The position numbers were made by a program, and so were the translations under genes. 64,000 nt of DNA from Rheinheimera sp. EpRS3 (GTDB lineage: Bacteria > Pseudomonadota > Gammaproteobacteria > Enterobacterales > Alteromonadaceae), in NCBI RefSeq assembly GCF_001513785.1, contig NZ_LNQS01000001.1, forward strand, positions 1,426,001 through 1,490,000. Reading direction: 5' to 3'. The notes under the pieces were generated by a model. It was not told the DNA's origin, made no database searches, and saw only the letters and a list, made by a program, of their open reading frames with translations. Positions 1-8,453 of this stretch are shown in pieces. The stretch's first letter is position 1. Every line of letters starts with the position of its first letter.

Positions 1-1
1 G

Positions 2-3000
2 TTTAGCGACCGGGGTATTTACCGGCCCGGTGAGCAAGTGCAACTGGCTGCCATTATCCGCCATAACGATTTGTCGCTGGCCGAGCAAAAGCTGCCGTTA
101 AAAATACAGGTGCAGGGGCCGCGTGGCAGTACTTTCTGGCAGCAAAACTTCAGCTTAAGTGGCCGTGGTATGCACACCTTTAGCCTGGACACCCAGCCAC
201 ATAGTGACACCGGTAATTATAATGCCAACATCAGCCTGCTCGACAGCAAGGGCAATACCGAGCGGCACTTAGGCTCGGTTAGCTTTGTAGTGGAAGAATT
301 TCAGCCCGATACGCTGAAAATCAGCAGCAGTTTTAACCAGCAGGGCAAAGGCTGGTTGTCGCCACAGAATTTAGTGGCGCAGGTGCAACTGGATAACTTG
401 TTTGGCACCCCGGCACAGCAGCGCCGGGTAACCGCCAGGTTTGAACTGATCCCGGCAGGTTTTAGCTTTAGTGAATATAAAGATTATCGCTTTATTGCCC
501 CGCAGGAACAGCAACTTAACAACAACAGTGTACGGCAGAACCTGGACGAGCAACAAACCGATGCCGACGGTAAAGCCAGTTTTATGCTGCCGCTTGAGCA
601 ATACAGCGGCGGTACTTACCGGCTGGTGTTAACGACCGAAGGCTTTGATGGCGGTGGTGGCAAAAGTGTGCAAAACCGGCGCAGCGCGCTGGTATCGCCG
701 TTAAACGAGCTGATAGGGGTAAAAAGCGATGGCGAGCTGAGCTACCTGAAAAGACAGCAAAGCCGTAGTTTGCAGTTTATTGCCATTAACAACAGCTTAG
801 CGCAGATAGCGCTGAATGAATTAACGCTGAAACTGGTAGAAAAACGGCCATTATCGAGCTTAGTTAAACAAAACGATGGCACCTACCAGTATCAGAGCAT
901 AGTGCAGGAGCTAACAGTAAGCGAAACGCCATTTAGTATCGCCACAGAGGGTACTGAATATCAGTTGCCAACTGACACGGCCGGTGATTTTGAGCTGCAA
1001 CTGCTAAAAGGCGAACAGCTACTGGGTAAAGTGGCGTTTAGCGTAATAGGCGCCGGTAATATCAGCGCTATGCTGGAGAAAAATGCTGCACTTAACGTGC
1101 GGCTGGATAAAGCTGATTATAAAGCCGGTGAGCGCATTGAACTGAATATCACGGCACCTTATACCGGCAGTGGCTTAATCAGCATTGAAAGCGATAAAGT
1201 GCATGCATTTAGCTGGTTTACCGCCGATACCACCAGCAGCATTCAGCATATAGTGCTGCCAGAGGGCATTGAAGGTAATGCTTATATTAACGTCAGCTTT
1301 GTCCGTGGCGCCGATTCCGATGCACTTTTTGTCAGCCCGCTAAGTTACGCCGTGGTACCGTTTAATATTGACCGCAGCAAGCGCGAGCTGAATATTAGCC
1401 TGGTAGCACCGGAAGAAGTACGCCCCGGTAAAGCCTTTACGCTGGGCTATAAAACCGACCGCCCGGCCGACTTACTGCTGTATGGCGTGGATCAGGGTAT
1501 TTTGCAGGTGGCTGCTTACGAATTGCCCGATCCGTTATCGCATTACCTGCAAAAGCGCGCCTTGCAGGTGCGCAGTATGCAAATGCTCGATTTAATCCTG
1601 CCGGAATTTAGCGCGCTTAAACGCCAGCTAGCAGGTGTAGGCGGTGACAGCGCACGCCGTGCTATGGCAGCAGCAATGCTGGACAGCAACTTAAACCCCT
1701 TTGCCCGCAGGGCCGAGCAGCCGGGCGTATTCTGGCTGGGCGTGGTAAAAGCAGGTACTGAACTGGCTACCCAGCAGGTAACAGTACCGGCCAGCTTTAG
1801 CGGCAACTTAAAACTGATGGCGGTAGCGGTAAGCGATGAAGCACTGTCTGCGGTCAGCCAGGATTTACGTGTGCGCGGCCCCTTTGTGTTAACCCCGGAT
1901 GTACTTACCAGTGCAGCTCCCGGCGATGAGTTTGATATCAGCGTGTCGGTAGCGAATGGCGTAAAAGGCTCGGGCCCGGATGCCGCCATTAACGTGCAGC
2001 TTACTTTACCTGATAGCCTTATTGCCGTGGGCGCAACCGAGCAACTGCTTAGCATTAGCGAAAATAGCGAGCAAAGTGCGCGTTTTCGCTTAAAAGCCGG
2101 TGATGTGCCAGGCGAGGCCAGCTTAAGCTTTAGCGCGACCTATCAGCAGGGCGAGCTAACCGAGCAGGCCAGCCGCAGTATCAGCCTGAGTATCCGCCCG
2201 GCCAGCCATTATCACACCACGCTCCAGGCTGGTTTTGCTGATAAAGGCCCGATTACACTTAACACCCGTTATCCGCTGTATGCTGAATTCGCCCAGCAGA
2301 ATGTTATTGCTTCGGCTAACCCGCTGGTGCTGGCAGAAAGCTTTACCGATTATCTTGCGCAATATCCACACGGTTGTACCGAGCAGGTAGTGTCGCAGGT
2401 GTTCCCGTGGGTGGGGTTAGTGCAGCAACCGTCGTACCAGGCGCAGTGGCCGATGCTGAACGAAAAATTTGCCGTGCTGATCCAGAAGCTGGCTGAGCGC
2501 CAGCAAAGCGATGGCGGTTTTAGCTTCTGGCCCGGCGGTTACAGCAGTGCTGACTTCCCCAGTATTTATGTCATGCATTTCCTGTTAGCCGCACGCGAGC
2601 AAGGCCTGGCTGTGCCGGATTACCTGTACAGCCAGGGGCTGGAGTATTTGCGTAATGTCGCGCGACAAAGCGGGGCCAATTTGTATCAGGCCCGCCTGCG
2701 CGCCAATGCAATTTACCTGTTAACCCGCAGCGGCGAAGTGACAACCAACTATTTGGTTGAACTGCACGAGCGGCTGGAAAAACAGCATAAACAAGCCTGG
2801 CAGGCTGATATTACCGCTATTTATATTGCCGCCAGTTATCAGTTGTTGCAAAAGCCAGAGCTGGCACGCGGTTTGTTATCCGGTTACCGTTTAGGTAAAA
2901 CCTCAGCGCTGCAAAGCGGTTATCTGGCGCGTATTGCCACACCGCTGCCGCCTTTTGCTAATCCGGCGTTTCAGTCGCAGCTAAGCCTGGATGCGCAGTA

Positions 3001-3775
3001 CGTGTACTTATTGTCCAGCCATTTTGCTGAGCAGGCCAAAGCGCTGGATGGCAAAGCCATTTTACAGTTATTGCAGCCGGTGTTTAAAGGCGATTACAAC
3101 ACCATTGCCTCGGCCTATACGGTGCTGGCGTTGTCAGCCTATGGCCAGTTGCAAACGGAAGCAGCCGCCACGCCACCACAGTTTTATCAGCTGGATGGCA
3201 AAGGCGCGCGCAGCGCGTTAACACCGGCGGATAACCAAAGTGCTATACCGCGTGCCGCTTTTACCACGGCAGCAGAGCAAATACTGATAGAGAGCCAGCA
3301 GCAGCTGTTTTATGCGCTAAGCGAAGCTGGTTTTGCTAAAACAGCGCCTGCTAAAGCCGTAGCGCAGCAGTTGGAGGTAGTGCGCGATTATCTTGATGCC
3401 GAGGGCAAAGTGGTGAACACTGCCAAACAAGGTGATGAGCTTACCGTGCGCCTGCGCCTGCGCAGTTTAACTGACGGCTGGCACAGCAATGTGGCGGTAG
3501 TCGATTTACTGCCGGCCGGTTTTGCTGTGGTGCGCAGCTCAGTACCACGCCAAAGTGGGCCCTGGCGCGCCGACTATGTCGATATCCGTGAGGACCGCGT
3601 GGTGTACTACGCCGGTTTTGGCCCGCAAATGACCGAGCTGCGGTATCAGGTAAAAGTAACCGCCGCCGGTGATTTTGTGCTGCCAACGGTGTCGGCGCAA
3701 TCAATGTACGATTTATCGGTGTATGCCAGCACAGCGGCCGGGCGCTTTGTGGTAACCGCAACTGCTGTAAATTAA
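2..3775 (+). CDS. yfhM: Bacterial alpha-2-macroglobulin (YfhM-like), 5'-truncated
   Basis: This is a periplasmic protease-trapping protein, thought to protect the cell from foreign proteases and usually paired with PBP1C. The reading frame is open from base 2 to the stop at 3775 (1257 residues), so the signal peptide or lipobox and roughly the first 400 residues lie outside the window; family members are about 1600 residues. The first visible residues, DRGIYRPGEQ, are the typical macroglobulin-domain signature. A bait-like region spans about residues 510-600 of the visible part. The thioester motif CTEQ is at about residue 792, within a YPHGCTEQ context, and is followed by an alpha-helical thioester domain. 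The first GTG at 38 is internal and is not a true start. pbpC starts 18 bases downstream on the same strand, which fits the known gene pair. Confidence 0.93.
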   Translation, partial: FSDRGIYRPGEQVQLAAIIRHNDLSLAEQKLPLKIQVQGPRGSTFWQQNFSLSGRGMHTFSLDTQPHSDTGNYNANISLLDSKGNTERHLGSVSFVVEEFQPDTLKISSSFNQQGKGWLSPQNLVAQVQLDNLFGTPAQQRRVTARFELIPAGFSFSEYKDYRFIAPQEQQLNNNSVRQNLDEQQTDADGKASFMLPLEQYSGGTYRLVLTTEGFDGGGGKSVQNRRSALVSPLNELIGVKSDGELSYLKRQQSRSLQFIAINNSLAQIALNELTLKLVEKRPLSSLVKQNDGTYQYQSIVQELTVSETPFSIATEGTEYQLPTDTAGDFELQLLKGEQLLGKVAFSVIGAGNISAMLEKNAALNVRLDKADYKAGERIELNITAPYTGSGLISIESDKVHAFSWFTADTTSSIQHIVLPEGIEGNAYINVSFVRGADSDALFVSPLSYAVVPFNIDRSKRELNISLVAPEEVRPGKAFTLGYKTDRPADLLLYGVDQGILQVAAYELPDPLSHYLQKRALQVRSMQMLDLILPEFSALKRQLAGVGGDSARRAMAAAMLDSNLNPFARRAEQPGVFWLGVVKAGTELATQQVTVPASFSGNLKLMAVAVSDEALSAVSQDLRVRGPFVLTPDVLTSAAPGDEFDISVSVANGVKGSGPDAAINVQLTLPDSLIAVGATEQLLSISENSEQSARFRLKAGDVPGEASLSFSATYQQGELTEQASRSISLSIRPASHYHTTLQAGFADKGPITLNTRYPLYAEFAQQNVIASANPLVLAESFTDYLAQYPHGCTEQVVSQVFPWVGLVQQPSYQAQWPMLNEKFAVLIQKLAERQQSDGGFSFWPGGYSSADFPSIYVMHFLLAAREQGLAVPDYLYSQGLEYLRNVARQSGANLYQARLRANAIYLLTRSGEVTTNYLVELHERLEKQHKQAWQADITAIYIAASYQLLQKPELARGLLSGYRLGKTSALQSGYLARIATPLPPFANPAFQSQLSLDAQYVYLLSSHFAEQAKALDGKAILQLLQPVFKGDYNTIASAYTVLALSAYGQLQTEAAATPPQFYQLDGKGARSALTPADNQSAIPRAAFTTAAEQILIESQQQLFYALSEAGFAKTAPAKAVAQQLEVVRDYLDAEGKVVNTAKQGDELTVRLRLRSLTDGWHSNVAVVDLLPAGFAVVRSSVPRQSGPWRADYVDIREDRVVYYAGFGPQMTELRYQVKVTAAGDFVLPTVSAQSMYDLSVYASTAAGRFVVTATAVN

Positions 3776-3793
3776 CACCTTGCCGGGGCTATA

Positions 3794-6127
3794 GTGCAAC
3801 ACGGGATGTTAAAAAAGCGGCTGAGCAGGGTGCTGGCAGTGGCAGCGGTTATATTATTGCTACCGGCATTAGTGCTGCTGTTATCGCCAAAGCCAGCGCT
3901 TTATAGCCAGTACCTGCAAAGCAGTGCTTATTTTGCCGCCAATGGCGACTTATTAAGCCTGCGGCTGGCAGCCGATCAGCGCTACCGGCTGCGGCTGCCA
4001 TTAGCCGATATTGCCCCGGCGCTACAGCAAGCTACATTGTTGTATGAAGACCGGCAGTTCTATAACCATTTTGGCGTTGATATCAGCGCGGTTGGCCGTG
4101 CGTTCTGGCAAGGAGTGGTTAAAGGTGGCCGGCGTCAGGGCGCATCAACCCTAAGTATGCAACTGGCGCGGCTGCGCTTTAATCTGAATACCAGCAGCTT
4201 TAGCGGCAAGTTGCAGCAACTGGCGTATGCGCTTTATCTGGAGCGGCATTTTAACAAAGACGAGATTTTAGAAGCCTACTTTAACTACGCGCCTTATGGC
4301 GGCAATATTGAAGGTGTAGCCGCCGCCAGCCTGATTTACTTTGGCAAAGAAGCGCAGCGGCTAACGCTGGGTGAAGCTTTAGCGCTAAGTGTTATTCCGC
4401 AAAACCCGAACCAGCGCAGCCCGCTAAGTACAAAAGGCGAGCAGCAATTAGAACTGGCGCGCCAGCGCTTAGCCGCACTGTGGCTGCAATATTATCCCTC
4501 TGCTGAGCCAGGCGCAGCACAGCGTTTAAGTTTACCGCTGAAGTTTTACCAGCGTGCCGATTTAGCCTACGCTGCGCCGCATTTTATTAATCAGCTACAC
4601 GCTCAGGGGCAGACACAGGGCCGCTTTTACACCAGCCTGCAACCACATTTACAGCAGCGTATGCAGCAACTGGTAACCGCGTATTTACGCCGTAACGCCG
4701 ATAAAGGCTTTAGTAACGCCAGTGTCTTGCTGGTAAAACGCAGCACCATGCAGGTGCAGGCCTGGATTGGCTCGGCCGATTTTTATAATGCGGCGATCTC
4801 TGGTCAGGTTGATGGGGTGACGGCGCTACGCTCACCGGGCTCAGCGCTAAAGCCGTTTGTTTATGCACTGGCGCTGCAGCAGGGTGTTATTCATCCGCAA
4901 AGCCTGCTAACCGATTTACCGCGCCGTTATGGCAGCTTTAACCCGGAAAACTTCGACCGGCAGTTTGTCGGCCCGGTTAATGCCACTGAAGCGCTGATTA
5001 ACAGCCGTAATGTTCCGGCCGTGCAGTTACAGGCCAGTTTAACCAAACCAGATTTTTACCACTGGCTAAAACAGGCGCAGGTGCCATTAACCCATAACGC
5101 CGAGCATTACGGCCTGGCACTGGTGCTGGGTGGTATGGAGCTGAGCATGCAGCAACTGGTGCAGCTGTATGCCATGCTGGGCAATGGCGGTAACTGGCAA
5201 GCATTGCAGTGGCAGGCTGAGCCCGCAGTGGCGGCACCCCAACCGCTGTTAAGCGCAGAAGCGGCGTTTTTAACGCTGGACATGTTACGCCAGCATGCCA
5301 AACCGCAGGCCGGTTTACTTAGCGAACTGACAGATAGCACGCCGGTAGCATGGAAAACCGGTACCTCTTATGCGTTTCGTGATGCCTGGTCCATTGCGCT
5401 TAGCGGTGATTATGTGCTGGCGGTATGGCTGGGCAATTTTGATGGCAGCAGCAACCCTAATCTGGTGGGGCGCACTGCGGCCGGCCCGTTGTTATTTGAA
5501 CTGCTGGCGCTGTTGCCGCGTGATAGACAAGCGGAGCACAGTTTGTTTACCGCCGGCAGTAAGCTAAACCTTAAGCAAGTGGCATTGTGCAGCCGCAGTG
5601 GTGAGCTGCCAAATAAATACTGCCCGCAAACCCGGTCTGGCTGGTTTATTCCTGGCGTATCACCAATTAAAGTATCCGATGTGCACCGCGCCGTGCCAGT
5701 GTATACCGACACCGGGCTGCGTGCCTGTAACCACCAACCACCACAAACAGCGCTGAAAGTATTTGAATTCTGGCCATCGGATATTGCCCGCGCTTATCAG
5801 CTGTCCGGTATTGTATTAACCCCGCCGCCGGCTTATCAACAGGCCTGCACCGGCCTGCCACAGTCATCGCAACAAGCACCGCAAATCCGCTCACCGCAGC
5901 AGGCGTTAACTTATCAGTTAGGTAAAACAGCTGAGCAGCAAAAAATTGCGCTGCAAGCCAGCTTTGATGGCGCAGTAACCAAGGCGCACTGGTTTATTGA
6001 CAGCCGCTATCTAGGCTCGGTAACGCCGGGTGAAACCTTATTCTGGCAAGGCGAAGCGGGGGAGTTTCAATTGCGTGTGGTCGATGATTTGGGTGGCGTG
6101 GCCAGCCTGCGTTTACGTGTGCAGTAG
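3794..6127 (+). CDS. pbpC: Penicillin-binding protein 1C, bifunctional peptidoglycan synthase
   Basis: PBP1C is an inner-membrane peptidoglycan glycosyltransferase with a transpeptidase-like domain. The 777-residue product has an N-terminal membrane anchor (about 9-30) and a GT51 domain with Glu85-Asp86 in EDRQFYNHFG. Further GT51 signatures are GASTLSMQLARL and EAYFNYAPYGGNIEGV. The transpeptidase domain has the SxxK motif S350-A-L-K353, the SxN motif (SRN) and KTGTS. A C-terminal BiPBP_C domain covers about the last 85 residues. The GTG at 3794 is the longest start; ATG at 3806 is a close alternative and neither has a strong ribosome binding site. The gene follows the alpha-2-macroglobulin gene by 18 bases, so co-transcription is likely. 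Confidence 0.94.
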   Translation: MQHGMLKKRLSRVLAVAAVILLLPALVLLLSPKPALYSQYLQSSAYFAANGDLLSLRLAADQRYRLRLPLADIAPALQQATLLYEDRQFYNHFGVDISAVGRAFWQGVVKGGRRQGASTLSMQLARLRFNLNTSSFSGKLQQLAYALYLERHFNKDEILEAYFNYAPYGGNIEGVAAASLIYFGKEAQRLTLGEALALSVIPQNPNQRSPLSTKGEQQLELARQRLAALWLQYYPSAEPGAAQRLSLPLKFYQRADLAYAAPHFINQLHAQGQTQGRFYTSLQPHLQQRMQQLVTAYLRRNADKGFSNASVLLVKRSTMQVQAWIGSADFYNAAISGQVDGVTALRSPGSALKPFVYALALQQGVIHPQSLLTDLPRRYGSFNPENFDRQFVGPVNATEALINSRNVPAVQLQASLTKPDFYHWLKQAQVPLTHNAEHYGLALVLGGMELSMQQLVQLYAMLGNGGNWQALQWQAEPAVAAPQPLLSAEAAFLTLDMLRQHAKPQAGLLSELTDSTPVAWKTGTSYAFRDAWSIALSGDYVLAVWLGNFDGSSNPNLVGRTAAGPLLFELLALLPRDRQAEHSLFTAGSKLNLKQVALCSRSGELPNKYCPQTRSGWFIPGVSPIKVSDVHRAVPVYTDTGLRACNHQPPQTALKVFEFWPSDIARAYQLSGIVLTPPPAYQQACTGLPQSSQQAPQIRSPQQALTYQLGKTAEQQKIALQASFDGAVTKAHWFIDSRYLGSVTPGETLFWQGEAGEFQLRVVDDLGGVASLRLRVQ

Positions 6128-6190
6128 CGGGTGCTTCTAGCGGCAGTCTGCGCTAGAATGGCGCCGATTTTTCACTGCCGCGGATAACCC

Positions 6191-7336
6191 ATGCATTGTG
6201 TTCATTTTGCAGCTAAGCGCTGTCAGTCTTGCCATTGGCTGGATAAACCCTATCCGGCGCAACTGGCATTAAAGCAGCAGCAGTTAACTGACTTACTGGC
6301 TGACTTTAAACCGGCACAGCTGCTTGAGCCGGTGGCATCGGCTGAGCAGGGCTTTCGTTATAAAGCCAAAATGGTGGCGCTGGGTACGGCAGAGCAGCCA
6401 GTGCTGGGCATTGTGAATGCTCAGGGCGAAACGGTTGATTTAGCTGATTGCCCGCTGTATCCGCCGGCGTTTGCGCCAGCCTTTGCGCTGTGTAAAGCTT
6501 TTATCCAACGCGCAAAGTTAACCCCCTACGATATTGGTGCACGCCGTGGTGAGCTGAAATTTATTCTGCTTAGCCAAAGCCTGCACAGCGGCCGTTTTAT
6601 GCTGCGTTTTGTGCTGCGCTCAAAAAATTGTCTGGCATCAATTAAAAAACATCTGCCCTGGCTATTGGCGCAGTGGCCAGAGCTTGAAGTGTGCTCGGTT
6701 AACCTGCAACCCAAGCCTGCGGCGCTGCTGGAGGGGGAGGAAGAAATTATCCTCACCGAGCAGATGCTGTTGGCCGAGCAGTTAAACCAGGTGCCGCTGT
6801 ATTTAACCCCGCAAAGCTTTTTTCAAACCCAGCCGGTGATGGCTGCAGCGTTGTACCAAACAGCCGCAGATTGGGCTGCACAACTGCAACAGCAGCAGGG
6901 CGAATTTAAGCAGATCTGGGATCTGTTCTGTGGCGTGGGCGGCTTTGGTCTGCATGTCGTGACAGCAGCGCAACAGCTAAACGGGATTGAAATAGCAGAA
7001 AAAGCTATTGCCAGCGCACAGCGCTCAGCTAATGAACTGGGTTTAACCCAGGTGCGGTTTCAGGCGCTGGATTCTGCTGCTTTTGCAAAAGCGGCAGCAC
7101 AGGCACCGGATTTACTGGTGGTTAACCCGCCACGGCGGGGGTTGGGCGAAGCACTGTGTCAGGATATACAGCGCTTAGCGCCACACTGGCTGATTTACTC
7201 CAGTTGTAATGCCCAGACGCTGGCGCAAGACCTTACGGCATTGCCAGACTATAAGCTTTTAAAAGTACAACTGTTTGATATGTTTGCCCACAGCAACCAT
7301 TATGAAGTGCTGACATTGCTGGTTAAACATGCTTAA
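6191..7336 (+). CDS. rlmC: 23S rRNA (uracil-747-C5)-methyltransferase RlmC
   Basis: RlmC uses S-adenosylmethionine to make m5U747 in 23S rRNA. The 381-residue sequence follows E. coli RlmC closely along its length. It has an N-terminal Cys cluster (Cys3, Cys12, Cys15 and a later Cys in DCPLYP) that binds a 4Fe-4S cluster in this family. The SAM-binding segment is WDLFCGVGGFGLH, followed by NPPRRG and the catalytic Cys339 in SSCNAQT. It lacks the TRAM domain of RlmD, which separates the two paralogues. The ATG at 6191 gives the expected N-terminus MHCVHF. Its last four bases overlap the convergent gene on the other strand. Confidence 0.95.
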   Translation: MHCVHFAAKRCQSCHWLDKPYPAQLALKQQQLTDLLADFKPAQLLEPVASAEQGFRYKAKMVALGTAEQPVLGIVNAQGETVDLADCPLYPPAFAPAFALCKAFIQRAKLTPYDIGARRGELKFILLSQSLHSGRFMLRFVLRSKNCLASIKKHLPWLLAQWPELEVCSVNLQPKPAALLEGEEEIILTEQMLLAEQLNQVPLYLTPQSFFQTQPVMAAALYQTAADWAAQLQQQQGEFKQIWDLFCGVGGFGLHVVTAAQQLNGIEIAEKAIASAQRSANELGLTQVRFQALDSAAFAKAAAQAPDLLVVNPPRRGLGEALCQDIQRLAPHWLIYSSCNAQTLAQDLTALPDYKLLKVQLFDMFAHSNHYEVLTLLVKHA

Positions 7337-7644
7337 CGTTTGCCGTCAAGAATACGGACAATTTCACGGCTGTGTTCAAACAGCTCAATAATAGTGCCTT
7401 CAATTTGTACAGTGATGATGCCATCGGTGTTCGGGCGGTTGATCACTCGTCCACGCCGGTAATATTCTTCTGCCAGCAACTGGCCGGGTGCCAGTTTTTT
7501 CTGCCAGCCTGGTGGCAGTGGCTGGCCCTTATCCAGCTTCTTTGCCAGGCCTGGTGGCAAGCCTTTATCCTGATCCGGCTTGGCATGCGCTAGCTGGCTA
7601 AACAGTAATGCGGCGCTGCACAAAACAAAAATGGCTGTTTTCAT
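7333..7644 (-). CDS. Small exported protein with duplicated LPPG...KKL motif (RcnB/CigR-like)
   Basis: This is a 103-residue protein with a clear signal peptide (about residues 1-21, ending AHA) and a basic, soluble remainder. The mature part opens with two tandem 14-residue units at about 29-42 and 43-56, of the form LPPGxxKKLxxGQ, followed by EEYYRRGRVI and a C-terminal beta-rich segment. The pattern is like small periplasmic proteins annotated as RcnB or CigR family, but I cannot assign a function. The ATG at 7644 has a good ribosome binding site (GAGGT). It converges on rlmC and overlaps it by four bases; its promoter must lie in the 124-base gap shared with imuA. Confidence 0.75.
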   Translation of the reverse strand: MKTAIFVLCSAALLFSQLAHAKPDQDKGLPPGLAKKLDKGQPLPPGWQKKLAPGQLLAEEYYRRGRVINRPNTDGIITVQIEGTIIELFEHSREIVRILDGKR

Positions 7645-7727
7645 GTTAACTACCTCGTTATTTGCTTGCTGCCTTTGTAACAGGCCCGGCTTAATGCCAG
7701 CTTAACTAGCCGCTGCTTTGGCAGTGC

Positions 7728-7755
7728 TTGCTTCCTGCTTTTGATAATATATACT
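7728..7755 (+). promoter_or_regulatory. Candidate sigma-70 promoter of the imuA operon
   Basis: A TTGCTT -35 element (7728-7733), a 16-base spacer and a TATACT -10 element (7750-7755) precede imuA. The -10 element overlaps the LexA box, the usual arrangement for SOS repression. The assignment is by eye only. Confidence 0.5.
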
Positions 7756-7771
7756 GTATTTAAATACAGTG
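7752..7771 (+). promoter_or_regulatory. LexA (SOS) box upstream of imuA
   Basis: The sequence TACTGTATTTAAATACAGTG contains the full CTGT-N8-ACAG consensus (7754-7769) with an AT-rich palindromic core. It sits 12 bases before the imuA ATG and overlaps the candidate -10 element. SOS control of imuA-imuB-dnaE2 cassettes by LexA is well established, so this site is very likely functional. Confidence 0.93.
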
Positions 7772-7783
7772 TTTGGGTGGCTT

Positions 7784-8452
7784 ATGTCAGCGTTATTAGA
7801 ACAATTAACCCGTCGCCAGTTGCTGTGGCAGGGCAATAGCCAGCACACTGCCTATCAGGCGGTGTCGTCTGGTTATGCAGAGTTAGATCAGCAATTGGCC
7901 GGTGGCTTTCCGGCCAGTGGCTTAATTGATATTCAAACCGGGCAGGGCATTGGTGAGCTGCGTTTGCTGTTACCGTATTTGCAGCAACAACAAAGCAGTG
8001 GCCGCTTGTTAGTGCTTATTTCGCCTCCGGCTGAGCCCTGCGCCGATATGCTGTGTGCTGCCGGTATAGTGTTGTCACAGTTAGTAATTGTTACACCAAA
8101 AACCAGTAAAGATGCATTGTGGGCAGCAGAGCAGTGCCTGCAAAGCGGCTGCTGTGCTTCGGTATTGCTGTGGCAGGTACCGCTGAAACTGGCACAGGCC
8201 AGGCGGTTGCAACTGGCGGCCGAGCAGGGTGCTGCCAGTGTGATATTAATACGCCGGCCAATGGACGGGCTAAGTTTACCGGTAAATTTAAGCGTTAAAC
8301 TGCAACCGCACCGCCAGGGCGTACTGCTAAGTGTGCAAAAACGCAAAGGCGGCTGGCCTGCTGCGCCTTTTCTGGTAGATATGCAAAACCGCTGGCCCGG
8401 GCTGTGCTTTACCACTGAGCAACACTGGCAGGCCAGGCGTAAGGCCAGCTAG
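7784..8452 (+). CDS. imuA: ImuA, RecA/SulA-like component of the SOS mutasome
   Basis: ImuA is an accessory protein of the error-prone ImuA-ImuB-DnaE2 translesion synthesis complex. The 222-residue protein has the family pattern SGYAELDQQLAGGFP followed by GIGELRLLLPYL, a RecA-like fold in which the Walker A lysine is not evident. I choose the ATG at 7784. The upstream in-frame GTG at 7769 lies inside the LexA box and would place translation initiation within the operator. The stop is one base before imuB, so the two genes are translationally coupled. It could equally be labelled SulA-like cell division inhibitor in automatic annotation, but the context settles the call. Confidence 0.92.
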   Translation: MSALLEQLTRRQLLWQGNSQHTAYQAVSSGYAELDQQLAGGFPASGLIDIQTGQGIGELRLLLPYLQQQQSSGRLLVLISPPAEPCADMLCAAGIVLSQLVIVTPKTSKDALWAAEQCLQSGCCASVLLWQVPLKLAQARRLQLAAEQGAASVILIRRPMDGLSLPVNLSVKLQPHRQGVLLSVQKRKGGWPAAPFLVDMQNRWPGLCFTTEQHWQARRKAS

Positions 8453-8453
8453 T

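Noticed and set aside
1543-2055. Open frame of 170 codons on the minus strand inside the alpha-2-macroglobulin gene
   Set aside because: It is antisense to well-conserved coding sequence, has no recognisable family and no ribosome binding site.
7933-8415. Open frame of 160 codons antisense to imuA
   Set aside because: imuA is clearly recognisable and the antisense translation is rich in Cys and Ser without domain features.
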